28,705 nt of DNA from Halanaerobiales bacterium (GTDB taxonomy: Bacteria > Bacillota_F > Halanaerobiia > DY22613): contig JAGMES010000051.1 of assembly GCA_023128035.1 (NCBI GenBank), positions 1-28,705 of the forward strand. Direction: 5' to 3'. The position numbers were made by a program, and so were the translations under genes. Below the pieces are notes generated by a model. It did no database searches. It was not told the origin of the DNA and saw nothing but the letters and a program-made list of their open reading frames with translations. Below, piece after piece: positions 16,014 through 22,779 of the stretch (within the stretch, counting starts at the first letter, position 1; each line of letters opens with the position of its first letter).

Positions 16014-17027
16014 ATGATGAGAACAAATTGTGGTATTGCTGGTATAGGCGTATATTTACCAGAAAATTATTTAACTGCTGAAGAACTTTCTAAAAAATGC
16101 GGAATACCTGTAAATATTATACACGAAAAGATGGGACTTAAAAGTGTTGTTGTACCTGGAGAAAATGATCATACCTGTGAGATGGCACTTAAAGCTGCAA
16201 AGAATTGTTTGCAAAACTCAGAAGTTAAGCCAGAAGATATAGATGTAATTATTTATAATGGTGAGGATTATAAAGAATATATAGTTTGGACAGCTGCGAT
16301 TAAAATCCAAAAAGAACTTGGTGCATTAAATGCCTGGGCGTTTGATCTTTCATGCCGTTGTTCAGCTACTCCTGTAGCATTAAAGGTTGCTAAGGATTTG
16401 ATAAAGGCAGATGAAAATATTAATACAGTCTTGATTGCTGGAGGCACTGGTAATGTGTCCATAGTTGATTATAAGGATCCTAGCTGTTCTTTTATGTACA
16501 CAGCAGGAGCAGGTGGTTGTGCTGTACTTATACAAAGAGATTATCCACATAATCAATTGCTGGAATCTGCTATTCATACAGAAAGTATGTTTGCTGATAG
16601 TATTTATGCTCTTTATGGAAGACGAGAAAACCCAGCTAGTCAAGAGATGGTTCCGCCTGAAGAATGGAAATTACGCGTAAATGATATTGATTTCTTTAAA
16701 GAAAACCTTAATAGATTAACGTTACCAACTTTTTTAAAGGTAGCAAAAGAATCAGTAGAGAAAAGTGGTTGTACTGTTAAGGATCTTAACTATGCTGCGG
16801 TAACTCATATAAAACCTTCGTCACATGCTAAATTGTTGCAGAGATTGGGATTAGGACTAGAGCAAACGACGTATTTGGAAGATTATGGTCATATGGGTTG
16901 TGTTGATCCCATTTTATCTATTAAGCTTGGGATCGAAAATAATAAAATTAAATCTGGAGATCATATCATATTATTATCAGCAGGTATTGGATTTACATGG
17001 GCGGCGAGTACAATTAAGTGGGGGTAG
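16014..17027 (+). CDS. Kas8: KAS III-family protein with Cys-His-His active site
   Basis: A 337-residue KAS III homologue closing the operon. Counting from ATG 16014, Cys116 sits in LSCRCSATP, His265 in VTHIKPSSH, and the asparagine position is His293 (YGHMGCVD, codon CAT at 16890). Aligned to Kas4, the spacing between the two is two residues shorter. It shares the GHxGxxD signature with Kas4 and Kas5, but not their Asn. An extended segment around residues 190-220 (YGRRENPASQE) resembles no Kas1 element. A start at ATG 16017 is equally possible and has better spacing from AAGAGGTG (16004-16011). A terminator follows five bases after the stop. Confidence 0.9.
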   Translation: MMRTNCGIAGIGVYLPENYLTAEELSKKCGIPVNIIHEKMGLKSVVVPGENDHTCEMALKAAKNCLQNSEVKPEDIDVIIYNGEDYKEYIVWTAAIKIQKELGALNAWAFDLSCRCSATPVALKVAKDLIKADENINTVLIAGGTGNVSIVDYKDPSCSFMYTAGAGGCAVLIQRDYPHNQLLESAIHTESMFADSIYALYGRRENPASQEMVPPEEWKLRVNDIDFFKENLNRLTLPTFLKVAKESVEKSGCTVKDLNYAAVTHIKPSSHAKLLQRLGLGLEQTTYLEDYGHMGCVDPILSIKLGIENNKIKSGDHIILLSAGIGFTWAASTIKWG

Positions 17028-17031
17028 CTAT

Positions 17032-17070
17032 AAAAATACAGAGCTAATCTATAGTTCTGTATTTTTTTTT
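17032..17070 (+). terminator. Strong rho-independent terminator of the KAS operon
   Basis: A 12-bp stem with one G-U pair (17035-17046 with 17052-17063), a five-base loop and a run of T residues reaching 17070; flanking A and T extend the stem. It lies five bases after the kas8 stop, and no comparable structure was seen between the 18 genes upstream, which supports a single transcript of about 16.4 kb. Confidence 0.9.
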
Positions 17071-17112
17071 CAGTATAGCATAAAAAAATACAAAATATTT
17101 TAAATAAGAAAC

Positions 17113-17141
17113 TTGACACAGATGGTACTATACACTATAAT
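17113..17141 (+). promoter_or_regulatory. Consensus sigma-A promoter for the tetR-ABC operon
   Basis: TTGACA at 17113-17118 and TATAAT at 17136-17141 with exactly 17 bases between them: a full consensus housekeeping promoter. The predicted transcription start falls near 17148, inside the palindrome described next, and 41 bases before the tetR start codon. Confidence 0.92.
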
Positions 17142-17147
17142 CAAAAT

Positions 17148-17163
17148 ATGACTGACTAGTCAT
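17148..17163. promoter_or_regulatory. Palindromic operator, probable TetR-family repressor site
   Basis: ATGACT (17148-17153) and AGTCAT (17158-17163) are perfect inverted repeats around GACT, just after the -10 box and over the expected transcription start. The position is ideal for repression by steric block. Such TGACT/AGTCA sites are common upstream of autoregulated tetR genes; binding by the TetR encoded 26 bases downstream is inferred. Confidence 0.78.
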
Positions 17164-17188
17164 TCTCACTTTGTACTGGAGGTTAAAA

Positions 17189-17809
17189 ATGCAAACAAAA
17201 ACTTTTGAAAATTTACCCGACAAAAAGAAAAAGATGATTATTGATATCGCAATTGATGAATTTTCAGAGCATGGTTATAAAAATGCTACTATCAACAATA
17301 TTGTTAAGAGAGCTAACATAGCTAAAGGTAGCATATATCAATATTTTGAGAGTAAGGAAGACTTATTTATGTATATTTTGGAATTATCCATTTCTAAAAA
17401 GTTGAAATATATGAAGCAAGTTCAATTGAATTTAGCAGGATTAAGTTTTTTTGATCAAATAAGAGAACTATGTGTTTTGGATATTAAATTTAGTAGAGAT
17501 AATCCAAAATTAGAAAAGATATTTATAAAAGTTCTTTTATCGGGTGAGATTCTTTTGAAGACTGAAATTATGGAAAAAATAAGTTTTGCATCAGAGAATC
17601 TTATAAAAGCATTGCTAAAAGAAGGAATTCAAAAGAGAGAGTTCCGAGAGGAGATTGATATTGACTTATCGGTATTTGCAATTAATAGTTTGTTTATTAA
17701 TCTAAGCAATAAGATTTTGCAGGATTTTAATGGTGATGTTTCAGATGAACAAATCATGTTTATGGCAGATAAACTTTTAGATCTCTTGAAAAATGGTTTA
17801 TCTAACTAA
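17189..17809 (+). CDS. TetR/AcrR-family transcriptional regulator
   Basis: A 206-residue TetR-family repressor. The N-terminal helix-turn-helix spans about residues 10-57 (IIDIAIDEFSEHGYKNATI, then IVKRANIAKGSIYQYFESKEDLF); the rest is an all-helical ligand-binding domain without recognisable specificity. The start is ATG 17189 with CTGGAGGT upstream; an in-frame TTG six codons earlier (17171) would overlap that binding site and is rejected. It is the first gene of the ABC transporter operon and probably represses it and itself through the palindrome at 17148. The ligand is likely the exported compound or a related lipophilic molecule, by analogy. Between its stop and the ATPase gene is a short CTGC-GAAA-GCAG hairpin (17813-17824) of unclear meaning. 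Confidence 0.93.
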   Translation: MQTKTFENLPDKKKKMIIDIAIDEFSEHGYKNATINNIVKRANIAKGSIYQYFESKEDLFMYILELSISKKLKYMKQVQLNLAGLSFFDQIRELCVLDIKFSRDNPKLEKIFIKVLLSGEILLKTEIMEKISFASENLIKALLKEGIQKREFREEIDIDLSVFAINSLFINLSNKILQDFNGDVSDEQIMFMADKLLDLLKNGLSN

Positions 17810-17847
17810 TAACTGCGAAAGCAGATTAATAAAGAGGAGGTAAAAAA

Positions 17848-18702
17848 ATGATTAAAGTGCAAAATTTATTTCATTCATACACAAATGATGAAAACTATGC
17901 TGTAAATGATATTTCATTTGAATTAAAGAAAGGAGAAATTTTTGGATTTCTTGGTCCAAATGGTGCTGGAAAGAGTACCACTCAAAAAATCCTGACAGGT
18001 TTAATGCCTTTACAAAAAGGGAAAGTAACTTTAGCAGGAATTGATATCAAGCAACCTACAAAAGATTTATACAATATGATTGGGGTAGCGTTTGAACATC
18101 CAAATATATATAAGAAACTCAGTGGTTATGAGAATTTGAATTTTTATAGTAAGATGTATTCTGTACCAACTGAAGATCCTAAGAAAGTCTTAAGTTTGGT
18201 AGATTTGTTAGAGGCTATGCATAATAAAGCGGGTAATTATTCAAAAGGTATGAAACAGAGATTAGTTTTGGCACGTTCTTTGATTAATAAGCCAGCGATC
18301 TGGTTTTTGGATGAACCAATCTCTGGATTGGATCCAGCAACTGCGCAGGCCATTAAAGATCTTATTAAAAGGAAGAAAGATGAAGGGACTACTATCTTTT
18401 TAACAACCCATAATATGTTTGTCGCTGAACAAATATGTGATCGTGTAGCATTTATAAATGATGGTAAAATTGAGGTTATAGATTCACCTAAAAATCTTAA
18501 ATTAAAATTCGGACAGAAAAAGGCTAAATTAGAATATAAAAAGAATGGTAAGATTATTGAAGAAAGTTTCTCTGTAGAAGATGAACTTCAAAAACAAAGA
18601 CTTAGTGAGCGTATTAGAAATGAAGAAATCATAACAATTCATACTCAGGAGGCTACTCTTGAAGAGATCTTCATCAAACTCACTGGAAAGGGGCTAAGCT
18701 AG
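17848..18702 (+). CDS. ABC transporter ATP-binding protein (ABC-2 export type)
   Basis: A 284-residue nucleotide-binding protein: Walker A GPNGAGKST (about residues 38-46), a signature in variant form YSKGMKQR, Walker B WFLDEPISGLDP, and the H-loop TTHNM. The C-terminal 70 residues form the extra domain typical of multidrug/lantibiotic-type ABC-2 ATPases (ending ATLEEIFIKLTGKG). The start is ATG 17848 after AGAGGAGGT. Its stop codon abuts the start of the first permease. With two permease genes downstream it most likely energises export of a hydrophobic or peptide-like substrate. Whether that substrate is the product of the KAS operon is inferred from adjacency only. Confidence 0.95.
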   Translation: MIKVQNLFHSYTNDENYAVNDISFELKKGEIFGFLGPNGAGKSTTQKILTGLMPLQKGKVTLAGIDIKQPTKDLYNMIGVAFEHPNIYKKLSGYENLNFYSKMYSVPTEDPKKVLSLVDLLEAMHNKAGNYSKGMKQRLVLARSLINKPAIWFLDEPISGLDPATAQAIKDLIKRKKDEGTTIFLTTHNMFVAEQICDRVAFINDGKIEVIDSPKNLKLKFGQKKAKLEYKKNGKIIEESFSVEDELQKQRLSERIRNEEIITIHTQEATLEEIFIKLTGKGLS

Positions 18703-19746
18703 ATGATTAAGCGTTTTTTTGGATTATTAGCAAAGGATACAAAGATAACCTTTAGAAACCATTATTATACTATTGTTATTGCCTTAGCAGTGATGTATAT
18801 AGTTGCAGTAAACTTTTTTATACCTGCTGATTTTAGTATTAAACCTAAAGTATTTATCTTAAATGAAACAGGCTCTGATCAAGTTCTCTATGTTGTGGGA
18901 GAAGATGAACGTGATAAATTGACAATAGTGAATTCAGAAGAAGAGTTACATAGTAAGCTGAATGAAAAGACAAATAGATTAGGAATTATTGCAAGAAATG
19001 CTAATGGTACACCAAATATCGAACTAATCTTTCAGGGAAGTGAGAATGTTAAAGTAAGAAATCTTTTAGCAGCAATGTTCTATGATAGATTGGGAAAAAT
19101 TTATTCAGGAGTCGAAGATTCTTTTGAAGTTGAAGTTTTAAAACCTGATTTAGTAGTTAATCATCCTGCTTTTAATAAAGCTATGATTCCAGTATTTGTT
19201 TTTAGTGAAGCAGCGATGCTTGGATTGTTGTTGATTGTTACTTTGGTTTTTGCAGAAAAAAGTGAAGGAACAATCCGGGCTTATAATGTGACTCCAGGTG
19301 GAATTATAGAATATTTGTTGTCTAAAAATTTAGCGATGACTTTTGTAAGTCTGGTATTTACTGTATTATTGGTAGTATTTACACTTGGTTTTTCAGTTGA
19401 TTTTCTCTATCTTTTTATAGTAATAATTCTAGCAAGTTTCTTTGCATCAACTTTAGGATTGTTGATTGCAAGCTTTTTCCAGAATCTTAGTCAATTTATT
19501 TATTGGGGATTATTGGTTGTGATTGTGGCTACATTGCCAGCGGCAGCATATTTTGTACCAGCTTTTGCACCATTCTTTATACGATGGCTTCCAACTTATC
19601 ATCTGGTCTTTACTTTAAAAGAAATATTTTTCTCAACTGGAAATGTAGGAGTTATCTATTCAGGAAGTTTTGCTTTGCTTTGTGCAGATGTAATTTTATT
19701 TACACTTACAGTATATGCCTATAAAAAGCGATTTAAACAGGTTTAG
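18703..19746 (+). CDS. ABC-2 type permease, subunit 1
   Basis: A 347-residue membrane protein of ABC-2 layout. One N-terminal transmembrane helix (about 22-42, TIVIALAVMYIVAVNFF) precedes an extracytoplasmic region of about 120 residues. Then come five further helices from about residue 165 onward (AAMLGLLLIVTLVF, then stretches near 210, 230, 270 and 325), with the ABC-2 element EKSEGTIRAYNVTPGG between the second and third helices. The start codon directly follows the ATPase stop; the AAAGGGG within the preceding gene can serve as ribosome site. Its partner is the paralogous permease immediately downstream. Confidence 0.93.
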   Translation: MIKRFFGLLAKDTKITFRNHYYTIVIALAVMYIVAVNFFIPADFSIKPKVFILNETGSDQVLYVVGEDERDKLTIVNSEEELHSKLNEKTNRLGIIARNANGTPNIELIFQGSENVKVRNLLAAMFYDRLGKIYSGVEDSFEVEVLKPDLVVNHPAFNKAMIPVFVFSEAAMLGLLLIVTLVFAEKSEGTIRAYNVTPGGIIEYLLSKNLAMTFVSLVFTVLLVVFTLGFSVDFLYLFIVIILASFFASTLGLLIASFFQNLSQFIYWGLLVVIVATLPAAAYFVPAFAPFFIRWLPTYHLVFTLKEIFFSTGNVGVIYSGSFALLCADVILFTLTVYAYKKRFKQV

Positions 19747-19757
19747 GAGGTGAAAAG

Positions 19758-20774
19758 ATGTTAAAGAGGATCATAGCTATTGTAAAGCGAGATTTTGATA
19801 ATAGTATTAGAGACAATCTATTGTTGTATGCTCTTTTAGCCCCGGTCTTAATTGCATTAATTATGAGATTTTTTACCCCCAGTGTAGAAAGTTCAGCTAT
19901 CTCTTTTGCTATTTTAGATAATACTGATCAGTCAATTGTTGATGAATTGAGTCAATATGCAAGTATAGAATACTTTAAAACTGAGAAAGCATTATTTAAA
20001 AAGGTCAAAGCTTTAGGTGATACAGTAGGGGTAATTGTATCTAAAGAGGTCGGAGAAGATAAATTCAAACTGATTTTTGAAGGTAATGAAGCACATGATT
20101 CTATAGAATTATCAAAATCAGTTATTCAAACAATTACTCAAAAGAAAAACTCTGCAAATATTGAGATTTCTGATTTAGGCAAGAAAAGCAACATAAAGGG
20201 ATATCTGGCTGCATTTTTAGCACTTGCCAGTATGTTGATTGGTGGTATGATGATTGGTTTGAATATCATTGATGAGAAAGAAGAGGATACCATAAGAGCA
20301 CTGGCAGTATCTCCATTAAGACGTTCGGAGTTTGTTATTGCTAGAAGTGTATTTGGAATATTTTTATCACTGATCTTAGTATTTGTAGGATTGTGGGTCT
20401 TAGGAGTGCATAATATTCCATACCTTCAAGTGCTGTTCATCACTGTGGCAGGTTTAATTTTGACAGTATTATTTGGCTTTTTCCTGGGGAGTGTTAGTAA
20501 TAATCAGATTAATGGGATTGCAAACTTAAAGATTGGCGCTTTAGTATTTTTGTTACCTGCTATTTTGACTTTTATAATACCAAAAGCTTATATATTCGTG
20601 CTTTATTGGTTGCCTACATATTGGACCTTTGAAGGATATAAAGCGATTTTTGTTTTACAGGATTCATGGAATGCGATTGGAAGAATTGGACTCTGGAGTT
20701 TTGTAACTAATATAGTATGTTTTATGATTATGTATTCTACATTGAAGAAAAAGTTACCTTTTGGCAGAGATTAA
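19758..20774 (+). CDS. ABC-2 type permease, subunit 2
   Basis: A 338-residue permease with the same layout as its upstream neighbour: a first helix near residues 20-38 (NLLLYALLAPVLIALIM), an external domain, and five C-terminal helices beginning near residue 150 (YLAAFLALASMLIGGMMIG). The ABC-2 cytoplasmic element is DEKEEDTIRALAVSPLRR. The two permeases probably form a heterodimer with two ATPase copies. The start is ATG 19758 after TTAGGAGGTG. Confidence 0.93.
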   Translation: MLKRIIAIVKRDFDNSIRDNLLLYALLAPVLIALIMRFFTPSVESSAISFAILDNTDQSIVDELSQYASIEYFKTEKALFKKVKALGDTVGVIVSKEVGEDKFKLIFEGNEAHDSIELSKSVIQTITQKKNSANIEISDLGKKSNIKGYLAAFLALASMLIGGMMIGLNIIDEKEEDTIRALAVSPLRRSEFVIARSVFGIFLSLILVFVGLWVLGVHNIPYLQVLFITVAGLILTVLFGFFLGSVSNNQINGIANLKIGALVFLLPAILTFIIPKAYIFVLYWLPTYWTFEGYKAIFVLQDSWNAIGRIGLWSFVTNIVCFMIMYSTLKKKLPFGRD

Positions 20775-20794
20775 TGTGAAGGGGAGGTGAGAAG

Positions 20795-20917
20795 ATGACT
20801 ACAACTCATTGGATTATTATTGGTGTTATTGTAGTAGCTATTGTTTATCCACTTAAGGTTAAGTTTTTAAAGAAATACTTAGAAAAGAGAAATGCAGAGA
20901 AAACTGAATCAAAGTAG
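20795..20917 (+). CDS. Small single-pass membrane protein, 40 residues
   Basis: An ATG at 20795 is preceded by GAAGGGGAGGTGAG, as strong a ribosome site as any in the window. It encodes 40 residues: a short N-terminus (MTTTHW), one hydrophobic helix (about residues 7-19, IIIGVIVVAIVYP) and a highly charged, Lys/Glu-rich tail, ending in TAG at 20917. It sits 20 bases after permease 2 and before the operon terminator. The pattern fits a small auxiliary subunit or regulator of the transporter, with the charged tail in the cytoplasm. No family is recognised. Confidence 0.8.
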   Translation: MTTTHWIIIGVIVVAIVYPLKVKFLKKYLEKRNAEKTESK

Positions 20918-20947
20918 TATGAAAAACACTAACAATTAATGTAATTT

Positions 20948-20982
20948 AAAAAACAAGTCACAAACCAGTGGCTTGTTTTTTT
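20948..20982 (+). terminator. Rho-independent terminator of the tetR-ABC operon
   Basis: A 14-bp A/T-bounded stem (20948-20961 with 20968-20981, one G-U pair), a six-base loop and a T run. It lies 30 bases after the small membrane protein gene, supporting that gene as the last of the operon. Confidence 0.9.
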
Positions 20983-21018
20983 ATGTATGATATAATAATA
21001 GTAAGAAGAATTTGAGTC

Positions 21019-21054
21019 AATAGTAATTGGCTCATTTTTCATTTAAGTTACTAA
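21019..21054 (+). repeat. 36-bp dispersed repeat, copy 1
   Basis: Identical to 27580-27615 except at one base. The core includes GGCTCATTTTTCATTTAAG. Copy 2 lies just upstream of the promoter of an AAA-ATPase-like gene; copy 1 has no such gene after it, so it may mark where one once stood. Confidence 0.85.
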
Positions 21055-21131
21055 GGATCGAACAATTTCACAGTTATTTGAAGAGATAGCTGAAAAAAGA
21101 GGAAAGTTTTTAACAGCATATTTGGTAACTG

Positions 21132-21293
21132 TCAAGGAAGTTTCGCGAAATCTTTTCGTGAATTACTTTTTAGAAGATTTTTAGCAATTGCTATTTGAGT
21201 TTCACCCTTTTGTTCAGCTTGTTCTTGTGCTTTTCTTATAGTTTTACCTAAATTAGAGATCATTATCTCTACCTCATCAGGAGATATTTGACA
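21132..21293 (-). pseudogene. C-terminal relic resembling Rpn/PD-(D/E)XK transposase-like proteins
   Basis: Read on the minus strand, an open stretch of about 53 codons gives ISPDEVEIMISNLGKT, then AQEQAEQKGETQIAIAKNLL, ending at a stop at 21132. The Gln/Glu/Lys-rich helix followed by IAKNLL is typical of the C-terminal tail of the Rpn (YhgA-like) nuclease family in low-GC bacteria. The catalytic N-terminal domain is missing, and the only ATG with a ribosome site (AAGGAGA) just upstream is out of frame. It is therefore a remnant. The family assignment is tentative because the segment is short and low in complexity. Confidence 0.4.
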
Positions 21294-21350
21294 TTTTATC
21301 TCTCCTTTATTTTAGATAGATTATAGAATGAAGGAATGAGAGATTAACTG

Positions 21351-21368
21351 TAGAAAAATTTCAAAGGA
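21351..21368 (+). repeat. 18-bp direct repeat, copy 1
   Basis: TAGAAAAATTTCAAAGGA occurs here and at 21660-21677, 309 bases apart in the gene-poor stretch. It could be a protein-binding element or a trace of duplication; nothing distinguishes these options. Confidence 0.6.
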
Positions 21369-21659
21369 CTTTACGCTAATATTTAATTAGAAAAATAAGA
21401 TTGAAGCGAATAAAATTAACTTGGTAATTTAGTTATAAGATGAAGTCAGAGTGTTTGAAAAGTCGAAAACTATGAGAAGAAGTTTAAATAATCACTATAA
21501 ATCTTGAGTTCAGTAAGTAGATAAACATTTTTTATGGTGCGAAAATTACGAATGCTATCTTTGACAGACTTATTTACTAAAATAACTTTAAATTTATAGA
21601 TGTTTTGTGTATTTTTTTTTGATTAATCATCTTTCGTATAATATATTATAATGAAAAAA

Positions 21660-21677
21660 TAGAAAAATTTCAAAGGA
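21660..21677 (+). repeat. 18-bp direct repeat, copy 2
   Basis: Second perfect copy of the repeat at 21351-21368, shortly after a TATAAT-rich segment (21637-21650). Confidence 0.6.
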
Positions 21678-21889
21678 ACTTATTAGATATTGCCGAACTA
21701 TATTAAGTATACAGGATTATTATATTATTAGTAAAAAAGCATGCTGGAAAGCTCTAATGTAAACTTGTAAGTTGGTAATACAATTATCAAAAACCGAACA
21801 TTTAAATATTTATTAAATATAATGTTCAATAAAGAGTAATTTTCAATCTAATATTTTGTAACTATATTATACAAGGGAGGCCAATATTA

Positions 21890-22756
21890 ATGAGAAAGAA
21901 ATTAATTATAGTTTTTTGTGTTGTAGTATTCTTATTTAGTACAAATGTAAACGCAAAAATAGCAGAAGATAAAAATCTAGTTTATCTTGAGATAGGTAGT
22001 AATGTTGTTTTTAATTTTATTGTTCCAGAGATTCCGGAAGTGTACATTTTACATGACGAGAGAAATATATCAACTATGGAGGAAAAAGCCCTAGATTTTG
22101 TTGAAATGTATAGTAAGAATAATCCGTTATTACTTCAATTAACAGAAAATCGTTATATATCTGAATATACGAACACCGTCAAATATAGATCTAAAGATAA
22201 TACATTATATATAGGTGAATTTGGCATTCAATTTAATACTCTGAACAGATATCTTAGTAGAAATCATGAAAATGTTGATGTAATGTTAGCGAAATCTAAT
22301 ATTCTTCTTTCAGAAATTTTTCAGATCGAAGTAACAGCAGATATTGACAAAACAATCTATAGTCATAAAGTCTTATTTACACAGTACTATAAGGGAATTA
22401 AAGTTGGTCTGGGAAATGATATAATATGTATTATTTTTCGTCAAGGTGATATAGATACATTTTATTATAATTTTCATTCATTAAAGGAAATAGATAAGTT
22501 TTTAGGAAAAGATATTTTATCTCCAGTTGAAGCAATAATTTCTTCAGAAGAGAGTATAAAATATTCATTTAAACACTTGAAAAAAGGACTCACGTTTGAC
22601 TGTGTTACTCTTGTTTATATAGATGGAGATAATGATAAAGTTTTTCGGCCAGTCTGGGCGTTTAGTACACAAGATAGAAAACTTAAAAAGTATAAAGAAG
22701 ACTATGTACTTTGTATCGATGCTCTTACTGGGAAGTTCGTAAATGTATATAAATAA
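21890..22756 (+). CDS. Secreted protein of unknown function, paralogue 1 (YycI-like fold, tentative)
   Basis: A 288-residue protein with a clear signal peptide (MRKKLIIVFCVVVFLFST, predicted cleavage after VNA near residue 23) and no lipobox or anchor. The body contains EIPEVYIL, a helix ALDFVEMYSKN, the segment LFTQYYKGIKVGLG, and a C-terminal LSPVEAIISSEESIKY then VTLVYIDGD...PVWAFSTQD...CIDALTGKFV. The pattern of a ligand-like strand, a helix starting SPVEAI and an ending xAWxF...vnAlTGe is shared with YycI/YcdB-type extracytoplasmic domains. The start is ATG 21890 after GGGAGGCC. It is the closest intact relative of the fragment at 1-190 and is strongly similar to the next gene. The role is unknown; secretion is the only firm inference. 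Confidence 0.88.
   Translation: MRKKLIIVFCVVVFLFSTNVNAKIAEDKNLVYLEIGSNVVFNFIVPEIPEVYILHDERNISTMEEKALDFVEMYSKNNPLLLQLTENRYISEYTNTVKYRSKDNTLYIGEFGIQFNTLNRYLSRNHENVDVMLAKSNILLSEIFQIEVTADIDKTIYSHKVLFTQYYKGIKVGLGNDIICIIFRQGDIDTFYYNFHSLKEIDKFLGKDILSPVEAIISSEESIKYSFKHLKKGLTFDCVTLVYIDGDNDKVFRPVWAFSTQDRKLKKYKEDYVLCIDALTGKFVNVYK
22332..22465 (+). repeat. Direct repeat partner of bases 57-190
   Basis: This internal part of the secreted-protein gene at 21890 matches 57-190 at about 94 per cent of positions by eye, in the same orientation, 22.3 kb away. The pair flanks the whole KAS operon and the transporter operon. Confidence 0.85.
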
Positions 22757-22779
22757 AAAGTGAAAGGAGGCCAATATTA

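Larger units (their letters stand above)
20983..21889. other. Gene-poor 0.9-kb stretch with relics and short repeats
   Basis: No intact gene is supported here. It holds one half of a 36-bp repeat (21019-21054), an open but startless plus-strand frame (21047-21184), a minus-strand relic (21132-21293), an 18-bp direct repeat (21351-21368 and 21660-21677), and an inverted repeat GAACATT...AATGTTC (21796-21827). A TATAAT at 21637 has no convincing -35 partner. The promoter for the secreted-protein genes must lie somewhere in the last few hundred bases but could not be fixed. Confidence 0.6.

Noticed and set aside
4243..17027. Archaeal-type thiolase/HMG-CoA synthase complex or ladderane-type lipid cluster
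   Set aside because: No DUF35 protein, thiolase, radical SAM enzyme, desaturase or ACP is present, so these known systems do not match.
16885..17103. Plus-strand frame over the end of kas8 and the terminator
   Set aside because: It overlaps kas8 in another frame and reads through a strong terminator hairpin; no ribosome site.
17813..17824. CTGC-GAAA-GCAG hairpin as a terminator between tetR and the ATPase gene
   Set aside because: The stem is only four pairs and no T run follows; it may be an RNA processing feature but cannot end transcription.
21047..21184. Startless plus-strand frame containing FEEIAEKRGKFLTAYLV
   Set aside because: It has no start codon or ribosome site and overlaps the opposite-strand relic; possibly a trace of a gene but not supportable as one.
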